42,036 bases of DNA, from positions 1 to 42,036 of the IMG/VR virus record IMGVR_UViG_3300035663_000028. One strand, 5' to 3'. Position numbers and translations under genes: made by a program. The stretch's first letter is position 1, and each line of letters opens with the position of its first letter. Below, one piece after another: positions 14,871-25,020 of this stretch. The notes beneath the pieces were generated by a model. It saw only the letters and a list, made by a program, of their open reading frames with translations, ran no database searches and was not told the origin of the DNA. The stretch comes from a virus.

Positions 14871-17036
14871 ATGGCAGATGATGATATTACAGGCTCCGGT
14901 CAAGCGGCTCAAAATACTGCTAATGCATTAGAGGCTTTGGCAAATGGTGCTAATAATTCTGGAGAACGCTTAAATGGATTAGGGGCCATCGCTGCCGGCG
15001 CTAAAGACATATTTTCAAATTTTAGCAAAACACTTGAATCATATAATATGTCTTTAAAAGACTCTGGAGCTTTCACTAATCAGCAAAGTGTGGCTTTTGC
15101 TGCGCTAGCTACTACCGCTTTAGAGACTAGAAAAGCATTTGACAATTTAACTGGAGTAGATTATAGTAATATTTCTGGTTTTACGGAACAATTTTCTACC
15201 TTAAAAAAAATTATTGGTGATTCTCCAGTTTATAATACTACAGAAAAACAAATGTCAGCTATTTCTAAATCTTTAGTTAGTTTAGGGGTGCCGATGGATA
15301 AAATCCAAGAAGCCGCTAAAGGAGGTTTAAGTGGTTTAATAGCATATGGTGCTGGTTTTTTACAAAGCGCGGATAATGCCTTAAGATTACAATCTGCGAT
15401 AATTCAATTAGCTGGTAAAACCGGATCCTTAAATGAAATTTTTAATGTCGCGGGAGAAGATTTAGGAAATGTTAATTCTTTATTAGCTCAGCAAAATAAG
15501 ATTATTGGAGACAGCATTAGTGCCACTGGATTAAATGAACAAAAAATAGAATCTTATTATGCTATGTTAGGAGGAGTTCGGGGAGCTTTAAATGAGAATG
15601 TGAAAGCTACCGAACAATCCGAAAAAAATACCAATATGTTGACGGCGAGTATTAAATTAGCGATGGGTACTGGTCAAAGATATGAAGAGGTAATTTCAGA
15701 TTTACGTGTCGCTTTTAGAGAATATGGCATTGTGGGAGAAAACGCTTTAAAATTAAATGCTCGCTTTAGTGAGTTAAGTAATAAATTCGGGATTGAATTA
15801 GATGATGTGCGTAGTGGTTTAATGGGGGCAGCTGGTGCTTTTAAAATCTTTGCTGATGCAGGTGATGCCGCTAGTAAAATGTCAGAAAATCTAGCTGGTA
15901 TTATGAATGATTATGTCCAAAGCTTGAAAGGAACTGGCATGTCTGGTTTACAGGCGGTTAAAGTAGTTCAAGATATGACTAGTTCAGTCGCTGGATTAAA
16001 CGTAGCTCAAAAAGCTTTCTTATCTGCCCAAACAGGTGGACCGGGCGGATTAATGGGGGCTTTTCAAATTGAGAAAATGCTAAAAAGCGGCGATATTGAA
16101 GGAGTGTTCAACAAGGTTCAACAAACTATGCAAAAACAATTTGGAAAAATTGTTACTTTAGATGAGGCTAGTACCAGTCAAGCGGCAGCTTCTCAATTGC
16201 AAAAACAAATGTTATTATTACAAAAAGGGCCTTTAGGCGGAATGGTTAAGAGCGACCAAGATGCGTATCGATTATTAGAAGCGATGCGAAATAAGCAAGA
16301 AGGTCGTATTACGTCGGATCAGGCAGCATCTCCATTACGAGACGATATTGTTCAACAATCTATGGATCGTGGTACTGCTATTCAAGAAAAATCATATACT
16401 ACATTAACAGAAGCTAATGTTAATTTACAAGCTATTAGAAGAGCAGCGGATGTCTTAGCGCTAGATACGATACAAAAAGGAATGACTGCGGGTACGGGAA
16501 GCGCTAACTTTTTAGGAACAGATACTAATCCTCAACAAATGATGAGAGCTGGCCTCAAAGAGTTTATGTCTAACGTATCACAACAAGGCGGAGAAGCTAA
16601 TAGAGATTATAAAGCTCAACTGGCAGGTGAGATGCCAATAAAGGAAGAAGCTGCTGGAGCAGCGGCGGCAACTAGTATAAATAATATGGATGGGTTTACG
16701 GATCAAATTGTCAATACCTTTGATTCTATGAAAGATTTATTTGGGCAACTATTTGATCAAAAAACAGAAAATCCCACTGTTGCTTATAATAACTTAGCAA
16801 TGACTACGCAACAAGCTATTGAAGCTCAACCCACTCGTACTTCGGGACAAATGGTAAGAGAAGCTCCTAGAATGGTTCCCTCACCAACGACAGCCGGTCC
16901 GGCTACTACCCAGACTATGGTTCCGGATGTTAGGGTTAATAAATCAGGAGATATGGGTAGAGTTACCGTACAAGTAGATGTCAAGGTCATAGAAGATGGT
17001 AATCAATCAATAGCAATAACTCCAGCAGCTCGATAA
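14871..17036 (+). CDS. Tape measure protein
   Basis: A 721-aa, mostly alpha-helical protein rich in A, G, S, Q and N, placed directly after the frameshifted chaperones, the classic spot for the tape measure that sets tail length. Helical stretches alternate with flexible glycine segments; residues about 340-400 are A/G/M-rich (DAGDAASKMSENLAGIMNDY), and the C-terminal roughly 100 residues are P/T-rich and then a beta-type end (GRVTVQVDVKVIEDG). I see no peptidase or lysozyme motif. At the usual rule of about 0.15 nm per residue it would specify a tail of roughly 110 nm, moderate next to the oversized baseplate genes. A short AAGGG site lies before ATG 14871. Confidence 0.82.
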   Translation: MADDDITGSGQAAQNTANALEALANGANNSGERLNGLGAIAAGAKDIFSNFSKTLESYNMSLKDSGAFTNQQSVAFAALATTALETRKAFDNLTGVDYSNISGFTEQFSTLKKIIGDSPVYNTTEKQMSAISKSLVSLGVPMDKIQEAAKGGLSGLIAYGAGFLQSADNALRLQSAIIQLAGKTGSLNEIFNVAGEDLGNVNSLLAQQNKIIGDSISATGLNEQKIESYYAMLGGVRGALNENVKATEQSEKNTNMLTASIKLAMGTGQRYEEVISDLRVAFREYGIVGENALKLNARFSELSNKFGIELDDVRSGLMGAAGAFKIFADAGDAASKMSENLAGIMNDYVQSLKGTGMSGLQAVKVVQDMTSSVAGLNVAQKAFLSAQTGGPGGLMGAFQIEKMLKSGDIEGVFNKVQQTMQKQFGKIVTLDEASTSQAAASQLQKQMLLLQKGPLGGMVKSDQDAYRLLEAMRNKQEGRITSDQAASPLRDDIVQQSMDRGTAIQEKSYTTLTEANVNLQAIRRAADVLALDTIQKGMTAGTGSANFLGTDTNPQQMMRAGLKEFMSNVSQQGGEANRDYKAQLAGEMPIKEEAAGAAAATSINNMDGFTDQIVNTFDSMKDLFGQLFDQKTENPTVAYNNLAMTTQQAIEAQPTRTSGQMVREAPRMVPSPTTAGPATTQTMVPDVRVNKSGDMGRVTVQVDVKVIEDGNQSIAITPAAR

Positions 17037-17062
17037 TTCCAACAACTAATGAGAGATAATTT

Positions 17063-17917
17063 ATGGTAAATGAAATTTTAAATGCAGCTAATGCGGCGCA
17101 AGACTTTCTAAATCAAAATAACCCTTTAACTAATCAGCAGCAAAATAGTTTTAGGTCAGATGGTTTTTTATTGCCTGCTACTTATTCGGCTGATGGTAAT
17201 GGTTTACCATATAATAATGTTCCAAGTAATAAACAAGGAAAAATTAATAGAAATATTATTACTTGGTTTATTCCACAATTTGGAATTGTTAGAATGTTTA
17301 TTAATCCCAATAATATTGTCTATACTCATAGAAAATTAATTGGTAAAGAACCAACTAAAGGCGGATTTACTTTACAATATTGGGGAGAAGATTTAACAAC
17401 TCTTAACATTAGAGGAACGACTGGTAGTTCGGGCATTGAAGGAATCAATGTCTTATATGAAATGTATCGAGCAGAACAATATGCTTTTGATTCGGTTGGT
17501 TTAACTTTAGCAGCTAATAATTTTAATAATGATTTAAGTAATAATCTTATTAATGGAGCTAGTAGTTTATTTGGTGGTAGCGAAACTACACAAGCCGGCA
17601 CTGCGGGTATATTAGGAGGTGTCTTAGGATTAAATTCACCCAATAATTCTTTGGCTCCTAGAAATATTCCTTCTCTAGCGCAATTAGCTTTTGGAGTTGA
17701 GATGTATTATAATGGTTGGGTATTTCGAGGTTATTTTGAAAATATTAATATTACTGAAAGTGCAGAAAATTTCCTCATGAATTATGATATAACTTTTATA
17801 GCGACTCAAAAACGCGGATATCGAACCAATTATTTCCCCTGGGCCAGAAGCGCCAAAGATGGACCCTCAAATTATACTACATCTAATAGTTTTAGTGGAA
17901 ATGTGATTGGAGAATAA
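17063..17917 (+). CDS. Tail-tip/baseplate protein after tape measure (tube-initiator-like)
   Basis: A 284-aa protein with an N/Q-rich N-terminus and a conserved-looking centre: MFINPNNIVYTHRKLIGKEP followed by KGGFTLQYWGEDLTTLNIRG and the GTTGSSGIEGINVLYEMYRAEQ helix. The C-terminal half has a membrane-free aromatic strand set (VEMYYNGWVFRGYFENINI). The pattern of two strands, an NP turn, a YWGE strand and a G-TGS loop is what I associate with myovirus baseplate proteins that connect tube and hub, and the place between tape measure and hub agrees. The exact T4 or Mu counterpart (gp54/gp48-like or LysM-type tip protein) cannot be decided. It is followed 8 nt later by the hub gene. Confidence 0.6.
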   Translation: MVNEILNAANAAQDFLNQNNPLTNQQQNSFRSDGFLLPATYSADGNGLPYNNVPSNKQGKINRNIITWFIPQFGIVRMFINPNNIVYTHRKLIGKEPTKGGFTLQYWGEDLTTLNIRGTTGSSGIEGINVLYEMYRAEQYAFDSVGLTLAANNFNNDLSNNLINGASSLFGGSETTQAGTAGILGGVLGLNSPNNSLAPRNIPSLAQLAFGVEMYYNGWVFRGYFENINITESAENFLMNYDITFIATQKRGYRTNYFPWARSAKDGPSNYTTSNSFSGNVIGE

Positions 17918-17925
17918 AGATAATT

Positions 17926-20900
17926 ATGAGTTTTTTAGGAGAATTAGCCAATCAGATATCATCTCAATTTTCATTAGGAGAAAATACTAATACTACGTTA
18001 GATTCTATTGATTTACAAACTGGTAAGACTATTCCATATGGATCTTTGGGTGAATTTGCTAAGAATTTTGATCAATCCGCAGAACGAAGATATGTAGAAG
18101 AGGGCTATTTAAGAAAAGATCCGTATAATGTAGATCCTAAAAAATTTGAAGTGTTATTACAGGAGCCGAGTGCGACGGTCTTAATTAAAAAGAAGATGTT
18201 CTCGTCTGTGGGTGAGAATTTTCGTCCTGATTATATGGACCAAGAGGAAAAAGTATATTATCGGGCGATGCGATTTTTGTTTCAAAACAAATGTCGCCAG
18301 ATTGCCAATTTAGAAAAACTGTCTAAAATACAAAAGATAACTTCTGCAATGGGCAGTTTACCAGACCAATTAATGCCTATTATTTTTACTTTATCTGATG
18401 AATTAAGCGACGGATTATCCGGAGGGAATTCGGCTATTAGTGGAAATAGTGTGTTAACACAAGAAGCTGGTTCCGTGAGTGATACTCTGAATCGATTACG
18501 TAGAATTTATGCCTTTAATACCACTAGCAAAATGACTAGTTGGATTACTGATGCTACTAATTTGTATCAATCACAATTAGGACAGGGTACTGGAGTTATT
18601 GAAATAACTAATTTTACTAATTTAACCACCAATGTTACTACTAGTTTAAATAGTCCAGGTAGTTTCACTTTATCAATTAGTGACCCTTATGAATCTATGT
18701 TGATTACAGAGTATGATATTGAGCGAGCTATTAGTGATGCTACTAATATGTTTTATAATAGCCGATTAACTGAATTTTCTAGTGAAAGTGCTGGAACTTT
18801 AATCAATGATTTGTTGGCAAAAATTAATTATATCAGATCAGAACGCAAAGCCTCACCAATTAGTATTAAAGTCAATCCAGATACCTTATTAGGTAAAAGG
18901 GTAGTTGTTATTTTAGATAGACGTGGAATTGAATTGCCTTTTACTTATGATAGTACTAGTGCTCAATCTATTTTTTCTGGTGGTGCCTTAGGAGGCGGAG
19001 TGACAGTAGCCTCTCAATATTTAAGGGGAGGTATTATTGCCGGAGAAGATGGACTAGATACTCAGCCTCAAACTTTTAATAATTTTCCCTTTTCCTCAGT
19101 TAATCCGGGAACACATAATGGAATTGATTCAGAATTTTCTATTTTTAATAGATTAATTTCTACCATTTTTAGTAAAATTAGTTTAGAAGCTAATTCTAAA
19201 GGGGCATTTCAAACTCAAAATAAAGAAACGAATTATGCTAGAAGAAAAATGAGATTTAATTTTTCTGGTAAATTATTAATTCAGCCGATGGATACGATCC
19301 ATATCTATATTAATTCTAAAAGTAGATATGATAATAAGTTATTATCTGGATTGCCCAATATGTTTAATGGTTTGGGCATGTTACAAAATCTGAACAACAC
19401 TTTAACTAATTTACAAAATGCCGTGGGAGCATTAGATCCCGCTGGAAATATTGGGTTACAAATAGAAAAATCAGTCTATGTCGGACAAGAATTTCCTAAT
19501 TTTTTGTGGAATTTAATTCGGGGACAGTTCATTTCTGAAAATGAAGGCACTCATGTCTTTGCAGGCGTGGTGCAAGGAGCTAAATCTAACTGGTCTAACG
19601 GACGATTTCAGGTAGATATTAATGGGGGAGACAATACCGTTTATTTTGATCAAGGAAAAGTTAACTTTAACCCTGGAGCTGATGCATTTAATGGAGCCAT
19701 GTTTGATCCTTTAACTCCATTTAAAAGCAATTTTGACAGCATTAATAGTAATGCTAGTGATGCTATTCCAGAATTATTAGAAGACAATAAAGTATTATTA
19801 GGCACTCGTCAAAATCAAAATGGTGGAAGCAGTGGAGCAGCTTTAGTTAAAAATAAATTAGGAAGATTTGCGGGAGAATTAGTTAACGAACAAAATATTA
19901 TTCAAGATCGTAATTTTGATCCTATTACTGGGCGAATTACTAAAGTGTTTTATGCTCCCGATGGATTAGTATATAAATGGAAAGAAGGCATTGGCGTTTT
20001 CGTTCAATTTGGCAGCAATTTATCGTTAAATAATCCGGCTTTAGTTGGCAATCCCAATACAGCTAAAGAGCCGTTTGCTGGCCAAAATGTCATGAATGTG
20101 TTATCATTATTAATTACTGGAGTTCCATATAATTTTGCTACTTATTTTAAAGCGGCCGTAGAATTTGATAGTATTACGGCGGATCCTCAAAGTAAACAAA
20201 ATGCAGTTAATTCGTTTTTGCAAGGACTGAGAACTGATTTAACTAAAAGTAATACTTTATGGGGAAATTTTATTCCTTTTAAAAACCTTAAGGTTGATGA
20301 GCCGTCTTTTGTTCAAGCTATCAATAAAACTGCGACAGTAGTTCAAAAAAATCAAGTTTTAGATAATCAAATTAGAAAATTACAAGATTTCCAACAGGAA
20401 AGAATGATTAATGGAGCGGCGACTTTAGTTAGCGCTTATACTACTAAAAATGAGAAAGTTGCCTCTGAATTAGACAATAGAATTCAATTATTACAACAAG
20501 ACATACAAACTACTATTAATGATATTGCTAGTGCGGATGCTTCTTTTATTCAAGAAGTAGGAGACGATATTTCCTTTGATTCCAATCAATTTATTGATTC
20601 AGGTCAAGATAAAAAAACTGCCGGTGAAACTCGTCGTTTCTTACGTCGACAGTTAAATCATTTAACTCGACGGATGTCGTATAATGTCAGAGCTAATGAA
20701 GATAAAAATCTATTTATTGTGGATGATTTTTATGATAAAGATTTTGATATTTTAGCTTATGAAAAGGCTTTATCCGATGGAATTAAACTATATAATAGTG
20801 AATTCACTTCAGTGCGTCAAAAGATTAACCATGTAGCTCAATTATTAGATTTAGAAGTCTTTTGTGATACTCAAGGGCATATTCGATGTCGCCCGCCGCA

Positions 20901-22977
20901 ATATAATAGAATGCCGAGTTCTGTGTTTTATAAGATGATGTATCTTAAACAGGCACTAGATATTCAAATCTTTCCTCAATTTTTAGCTGATTTATTTAAC
21001 ACCAAATTAGAAACTTTAAGAACTCAAGTAGAAATTATAGAAGATGAAATTAGATTAAGTTGTGCTTTATTAGCTAAAAATACAGATGAAGAAGCCGTTA
21101 ATTTTATTTTATATAATGGCAGCTCTTTAAGCACTAATAGTCCCACGGCTGGTACTGGAGACACTTTCTCTTTCTTATCGGCAGAAGACAGCGGAATTGT
21201 GTCTAACATTTCATTGTTATTAAAAGCGGCTAACCCTGATGAAAGAGATGATTTACAGCCACAAGATTTAGATACTTTTGATACTTTAGAAAAAAATGCT
21301 TTATCTACTAAAAATTTATTTAGTATGAGAGCTAAGTATTATAGTATAGTTAATTCTTTAGTGAGTCAAGAATTAACGACGGCAGGGTTTCCAGAGATTA
21401 TTACTGATGAAGTATTTAATAGTGAAAGAGTGAATGAATTAGTTAATAGAATTCAAACCAAATCTGGTCAACGTGTTGCCTTAAATGATTATTTAATTAA
21501 AAGAGATACTATTACCGTCATAGAATTGCCTGATAATTCAACTATTGATGTTTTTAAAGTTATCAAGGATTTATTCTTTCAAATTGGTAAGCGTCAAAAA
21601 GTAATTAAATTATTTTATCATACTTTGAAAAATGCACAAGAATTCAAATCATTGGATGATAACGATGATACCACCGGAAATGCATTAATTACTCCGGGAG
21701 TATATGGTAACTCAAATATTCCAGAAGTATTTGAGCATATGATAGAAGATGAAACTTTTGATGATTATGGCCTTAATTCCGGGCAAAGATATATTATTAA
21801 AAGAAGCCAAATTAAATCATTAAATATTTCAGAAAATCCTCCGCCATTTACTGCAGTAGAAGTACAAGGAGTCTTGGATCCATTTATTAGTAATAATGAT
21901 TTGCCACCAGGTTTAGTTGGAGCGTTTGATGGCAATGGAAATGGCATGACCACGGCTAAGGCTATTGATTACGATATGTGGAGAATGTATGGCTATAAAG
22001 AAGGTGCACCGATTAATGTGCCATTTTTATCTGACCCTACTTCGCAATGTGGGCCCTATGCCAGTATGATACTAAGTAAAAATAGAAAGAATATTTTACA
22101 GGGAACAGTTACTATTTCTGGTAATGAATATATGCAACCAGGAGAAGTAGTTTTTCTAGAAGACAGACAAATGTTATTTTATGTCTCTTCTGTAAGCCAC
22201 ACTTTTACTCAAGGTCGTTCTTTTGATACTACCTTAAATTTAACTTATGGTCATACTCCAGGAGAGTATATTCCCAATGTGACTGATATTATTGGTAAAT
22301 TAATTTATAATAACCGAGATGTTGCCGAGCTAGTTATCGATAGACAGAGCAGTTCGTCAAATGAATTAAGTATTGGTGTCATTCAAAGAAGCAATGATGA
22401 TTCCGGTATCGATAATTCTGCTAATTTAAATAACTTATCTAAAACATTTGATGTATTTAATGCTCAAACTATTGAAAATATTTTATATACTACTCGATAT
22501 TTATTAAATGCAAATGAATCAGAAAATCAACAAGCCATTGCATCCATTGAGTTAAGAATTTATCATGACAATAATAATAAACCAGATCCTGATTTAGAAG
22601 GTTATGCTAATGGAATTAGAGATATTCTACTTGGTAGAAATGATGCTACCGATTTAGCTAGTAAAGATTTAATAGTTCCTCTTAATATTAAGCAAGTAAA
22701 ACCAATTGAAGATAGTTTTGTTAATTTAGATGATACCGATGACCGCCGCTCTCCTTCTCAAAAAGCTATTGATGCAGCGCGCAACCACAAAGAGACAATA
22801 TCCACTAATGGTGGAGGAGCTTCTAATCCTGGGACGGAGGATGATGGTGGGCAAGCGACGGAGACAGAGTCCCCAAATATTAATAAAGATAGTATTAGGG
22901 TATCTTTATTTAAGTATATAATAGATTGTTGGGTAACTATCCAGCCAATATTTCCTCAAACTTCTAATGGGTCTTAA
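17926..22977 (+). CDS. Baseplate hub protein (gpD/gp27-like), enlarged
   Basis: A 1683-aa protein. Hub-type signatures are spread over it: the strand block GVIEITNFTNLTTNVTTSLN at about residues 222-241 followed by the FTLSISDPYESMLI strand; a domain at about 950-1000 with VAQLLDLEVFCDTQGHIRCR, PPQYN and MP, typical of late-control-D proteins; and a C-terminal beta barrel at about 1383-1460 (TVTISGNEYMQPGEVVFLED, then the VSSVSHTF strand). A coiled coil is likely at about 805-870 (QIRKLQDFQQERM, then NRIQLLQQDIQ). It is several times longer than T4 gp27 (391 aa), so the canonical hub parts are embedded in large additions. The tail end is low-complexity (G/E/T-rich). It lies between the tip protein and spike genes, as in Mu- and T4-like phages, and would form the ring on which the spike sits. 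Confidence 0.8.
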   Translation: MSFLGELANQISSQFSLGENTNTTLDSIDLQTGKTIPYGSLGEFAKNFDQSAERRYVEEGYLRKDPYNVDPKKFEVLLQEPSATVLIKKKMFSSVGENFRPDYMDQEEKVYYRAMRFLFQNKCRQIANLEKLSKIQKITSAMGSLPDQLMPIIFTLSDELSDGLSGGNSAISGNSVLTQEAGSVSDTLNRLRRIYAFNTTSKMTSWITDATNLYQSQLGQGTGVIEITNFTNLTTNVTTSLNSPGSFTLSISDPYESMLITEYDIERAISDATNMFYNSRLTEFSSESAGTLINDLLAKINYIRSERKASPISIKVNPDTLLGKRVVVILDRRGIELPFTYDSTSAQSIFSGGALGGGVTVASQYLRGGIIAGEDGLDTQPQTFNNFPFSSVNPGTHNGIDSEFSIFNRLISTIFSKISLEANSKGAFQTQNKETNYARRKMRFNFSGKLLIQPMDTIHIYINSKSRYDNKLLSGLPNMFNGLGMLQNLNNTLTNLQNAVGALDPAGNIGLQIEKSVYVGQEFPNFLWNLIRGQFISENEGTHVFAGVVQGAKSNWSNGRFQVDINGGDNTVYFDQGKVNFNPGADAFNGAMFDPLTPFKSNFDSINSNASDAIPELLEDNKVLLGTRQNQNGGSSGAALVKNKLGRFAGELVNEQNIIQDRNFDPITGRITKVFYAPDGLVYKWKEGIGVFVQFGSNLSLNNPALVGNPNTAKEPFAGQNVMNVLSLLITGVPYNFATYFKAAVEFDSITADPQSKQNAVNSFLQGLRTDLTKSNTLWGNFIPFKNLKVDEPSFVQAINKTATVVQKNQVLDNQIRKLQDFQQERMINGAATLVSAYTTKNEKVASELDNRIQLLQQDIQTTINDIASADASFIQEVGDDISFDSNQFIDSGQDKKTAGETRRFLRRQLNHLTRRMSYNVRANEDKNLFIVDDFYDKDFDILAYEKALSDGIKLYNSEFTSVRQKINHVAQLLDLEVFCDTQGHIRCRPPQYNRMPSSVFYKMMYLKQALDIQIFPQFLADLFNTKLETLRTQVEIIEDEIRLSCALLAKNTDEEAVNFILYNGSSLSTNSPTAGTGDTFSFLSAEDSGIVSNISLLLKAANPDERDDLQPQDLDTFDTLEKNALSTKNLFSMRAKYYSIVNSLVSQELTTAGFPEIITDEVFNSERVNELVNRIQTKSGQRVALNDYLIKRDTITVIELPDNSTIDVFKVIKDLFFQIGKRQKVIKLFYHTLKNAQEFKSLDDNDDTTGNALITPGVYGNSNIPEVFEHMIEDETFDDYGLNSGQRYIIKRSQIKSLNISENPPPFTAVEVQGVLDPFISNNDLPPGLVGAFDGNGNGMTTAKAIDYDMWRMYGYKEGAPINVPFLSDPTSQCGPYASMILSKNRKNILQGTVTISGNEYMQPGEVVFLEDRQMLFYVSSVSHTFTQGRSFDTTLNLTYGHTPGEYIPNVTDIIGKLIYNNRDVAELVIDRQSSSSNELSIGVIQRSNDDSGIDNSANLNNLSKTFDVFNAQTIENILYTTRYLLNANESENQQAIASIELRIYHDNNNKPDPDLEGYANGIRDILLGRNDATDLASKDLIVPLNIKQVKPIEDSFVNLDDTDDRRSPSQKAIDAARNHKETISTNGGGASNPGTEDDGGQATETESPNINKDSIRVSLFKYIIDCWVTIQPIFPQTSNGS

Positions 22978-22979
22978 TT

Positions 22980-25013
22980 ATGATAGATAATGGCGTAAAT
23001 AAATTTGATGAAGTAGTAGGTCTATTAAAAAGGGCTACTATTGTCAATTATTTGCCCGATCGTGATATTATTCAAGTTAAATTAGCTGCGGGTCAATCTG
23101 CGTTAAAGGGGCAAAGCCCCTTAGTCCCTATTGATGTTCCTGCCCCACATGGACTATTTTATAATAATGGTTTATTTATTGGAACCTTGCCGGATATTGG
23201 AACCCCAGTAGTTATTGGCCAAGGAAGCGGTGGGCAATATCATTTTGTCTCTTTTTTAGCGGAAAATATCACTAAAGTTCCAGTATTAAAATCGGGAGAA
23301 TTATTAATTCGTGGTTCTGAAACTGCGGTTATTACCTTAAATAAAAATAATGATATTTCTGTTGGTTCAGAAACTAATAAAATTCATATTAATGCTCAAA
23401 GTAATTTAATTACTACTAATTTTAACAATGAAAATCATTTTACTCAAGCTTCTAGAAAAATAGAAGGAGTAGTTAAACGAGATTTATTAAGAAATACTAA
23501 GTTTGATCAAAATAATAAGTTAGAAAGTGACGATTACGATTCTAAATTTAAAATTATTGGTATGGACCCCAGCTCTAATGCTAATAGTGTTATCACTGGT
23601 CCCTATAAAAATCCGCCCTTAGTAGAATCACGAGAAATCATTTATGAGTTTCAATTTGAATCAGAGATAGAAAATGATGCTATTGAATCGCTAAGATATA
23701 GTGACATAAATACTGATAATAATTACACTTTTCCAAATCGAAGAAACAGCCGAGCAGATTTACTCAGTTTATCTTTAGTGGCGCCTAATTATTTAATTGA
23801 AACTGTCAAAGGCACAGTGGTGGATATTTTTGGTAATATTTTAGATCTCAATCGATATCCATTGCCTATTGGAACAGATCAAGCGACAATCAATAAAGAT
23901 AGTACTATTGATAAAAGTGAGGCATTTTTATTAATTAAAGAATTAGAACGAAAAAGTTTAGCTTATCATTTTGAAATTAATACTCGCAAAGATTTACAGG
24001 GTCAACCTGCTACTAATTTTATTGATTCTAGTGATGATTATGCAAGAATTAGAAGTCGTTTCTTTTTAGATATTGATAAAGAAGGGCAATTTAAATTAAA
24101 TGTTCCGGCTTCTAGTGAAAAGGGTAACATTCCCTTATTAACTAGATATGAAAATTATTCTACTTTTGGGTCAGAAGATAATGGTAATCCTAATAAGTTA
24201 GTTTTTCAAGGGGCAGGTAATAATTTTGATGTTTATCAAGATTCTTTTGCTTCTCCAATTCTGACGCCTAGTGATGGAGGATTTTTACCATCTTCTGATA
24301 AAGGATCCATTACCTTAAAAACTTCTTCTGGAGCTGATGGAGCGCCACAAGACAGACTGACCGGAAATCATATCAAGCATGGAATGGTATTCCATGATAT
24401 TTTGCAAACTTGCTTTGCTCATCAAAATAATCAATTCATTAATTATCCTACCAATGCTTACATCTCGCCTATTTTAAATAATATCCCGACATTAAATAAT
24501 GTAGTTTCTAAAACTATTGTGATTGATGGAGATGAGGCTCGGGCTGGAGGAAGAAGCGGCTCTTTAAATTTTGATGGGTCCTTAGAATTAAATATTGGAG
24601 CTAATACTATCGATCGTCAATCGATGTGGTGCAGTATGGCTGGTGGGGCAGTGTATAATATTGGTCGAGATATTAATGGTCGAAGCATTATGGCAGCTAC
24701 GGGTGGAGATTTTTATTTACAAGTAGGCGGGTTTGGGATTACTGGAGATTCAAGATTTGAGGAAGGCGGAATTAATCCGCAAGATAATTCTATTAAGGGC
24801 GCGGTGTTAGATTTACGTATTTTGAGTAATGGTGGTTATTGTCATATGATTAGAATAGATGACAATGGTATTACTTTAATGACTCCTGGTAATATGGCGA
24901 TTCATGCTAAAGGAGCCTTGGAGTTAACTTCTGATCAAAGTATTAGAATAGAAGCTCCCAATGTTACTATGCAAAAACGATTGGTACTTAATGCTCCTAT
25001 GGGATCTATTTGA
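22980..25013 (+). CDS. Central spike/baseplate puncturing protein (gpV/gp5-like)
   Basis: A 677-aa protein starting 2 nt after the hub stop. The N-terminal about 10-95 residues form the OB-fold found in gp5/gpV/VgrG spikes: a first strand VGLLKRATIVNYLPDRDIIQVKL, then LPDIGTPVVIGQGSGGQYHF. The middle is long, mixed and low in recognisable motifs. The last about 80 residues (GGYCHMIRIDDNGITLMTPG, then the AMAIHAKGALELTSD-type strands and QSIRIEAPNVTM) read as the repeated strands of a beta-helical or beta-prism needle shaft. I see no lysozyme domain like that of T4 gp5 and no PAAR or His-rich tip. It should trimerise on the hub and pierce the outer envelope; peptidoglycan cutting would need another protein. 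Confidence 0.82.
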   Translation: MIDNGVNKFDEVVGLLKRATIVNYLPDRDIIQVKLAAGQSALKGQSPLVPIDVPAPHGLFYNNGLFIGTLPDIGTPVVIGQGSGGQYHFVSFLAENITKVPVLKSGELLIRGSETAVITLNKNNDISVGSETNKIHINAQSNLITTNFNNENHFTQASRKIEGVVKRDLLRNTKFDQNNKLESDDYDSKFKIIGMDPSSNANSVITGPYKNPPLVESREIIYEFQFESEIENDAIESLRYSDINTDNNYTFPNRRNSRADLLSLSLVAPNYLIETVKGTVVDIFGNILDLNRYPLPIGTDQATINKDSTIDKSEAFLLIKELERKSLAYHFEINTRKDLQGQPATNFIDSSDDYARIRSRFFLDIDKEGQFKLNVPASSEKGNIPLLTRYENYSTFGSEDNGNPNKLVFQGAGNNFDVYQDSFASPILTPSDGGFLPSSDKGSITLKTSSGADGAPQDRLTGNHIKHGMVFHDILQTCFAHQNNQFINYPTNAYISPILNNIPTLNNVVSKTIVIDGDEARAGGRSGSLNFDGSLELNIGANTIDRQSMWCSMAGGAVYNIGRDINGRSIMAATGGDFYLQVGGFGITGDSRFEEGGINPQDNSIKGAVLDLRILSNGGYCHMIRIDDNGITLMTPGNMAIHAKGALELTSDQSIRIEAPNVTMQKRLVLNAPMGSI

Positions 25014-25020
25014 GGTGAAT

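Noticed and set aside
8402-17036. An extracellular contractile injection system instead of a phage
   Set aside because: A tape measure with a frameshifted chaperone pair and three homing endonucleases fit a phage. No AAA+ ATPase or toxin cargo gene, as found in injection systems, is in the window.
23106-23122. 7-bp hairpin AAGGGGC/GCCCCTT in the spike gene as a possible terminator
   Set aside because: No poly-U follows and the reading frame continues for about 1900 nt, so transcription must pass through it.
24378-24396. 8-bp hairpin CATGGAAT/ATTCCATG in the spike gene
   Set aside because: Within a continuous frame and within the number expected by chance; no regulatory context.
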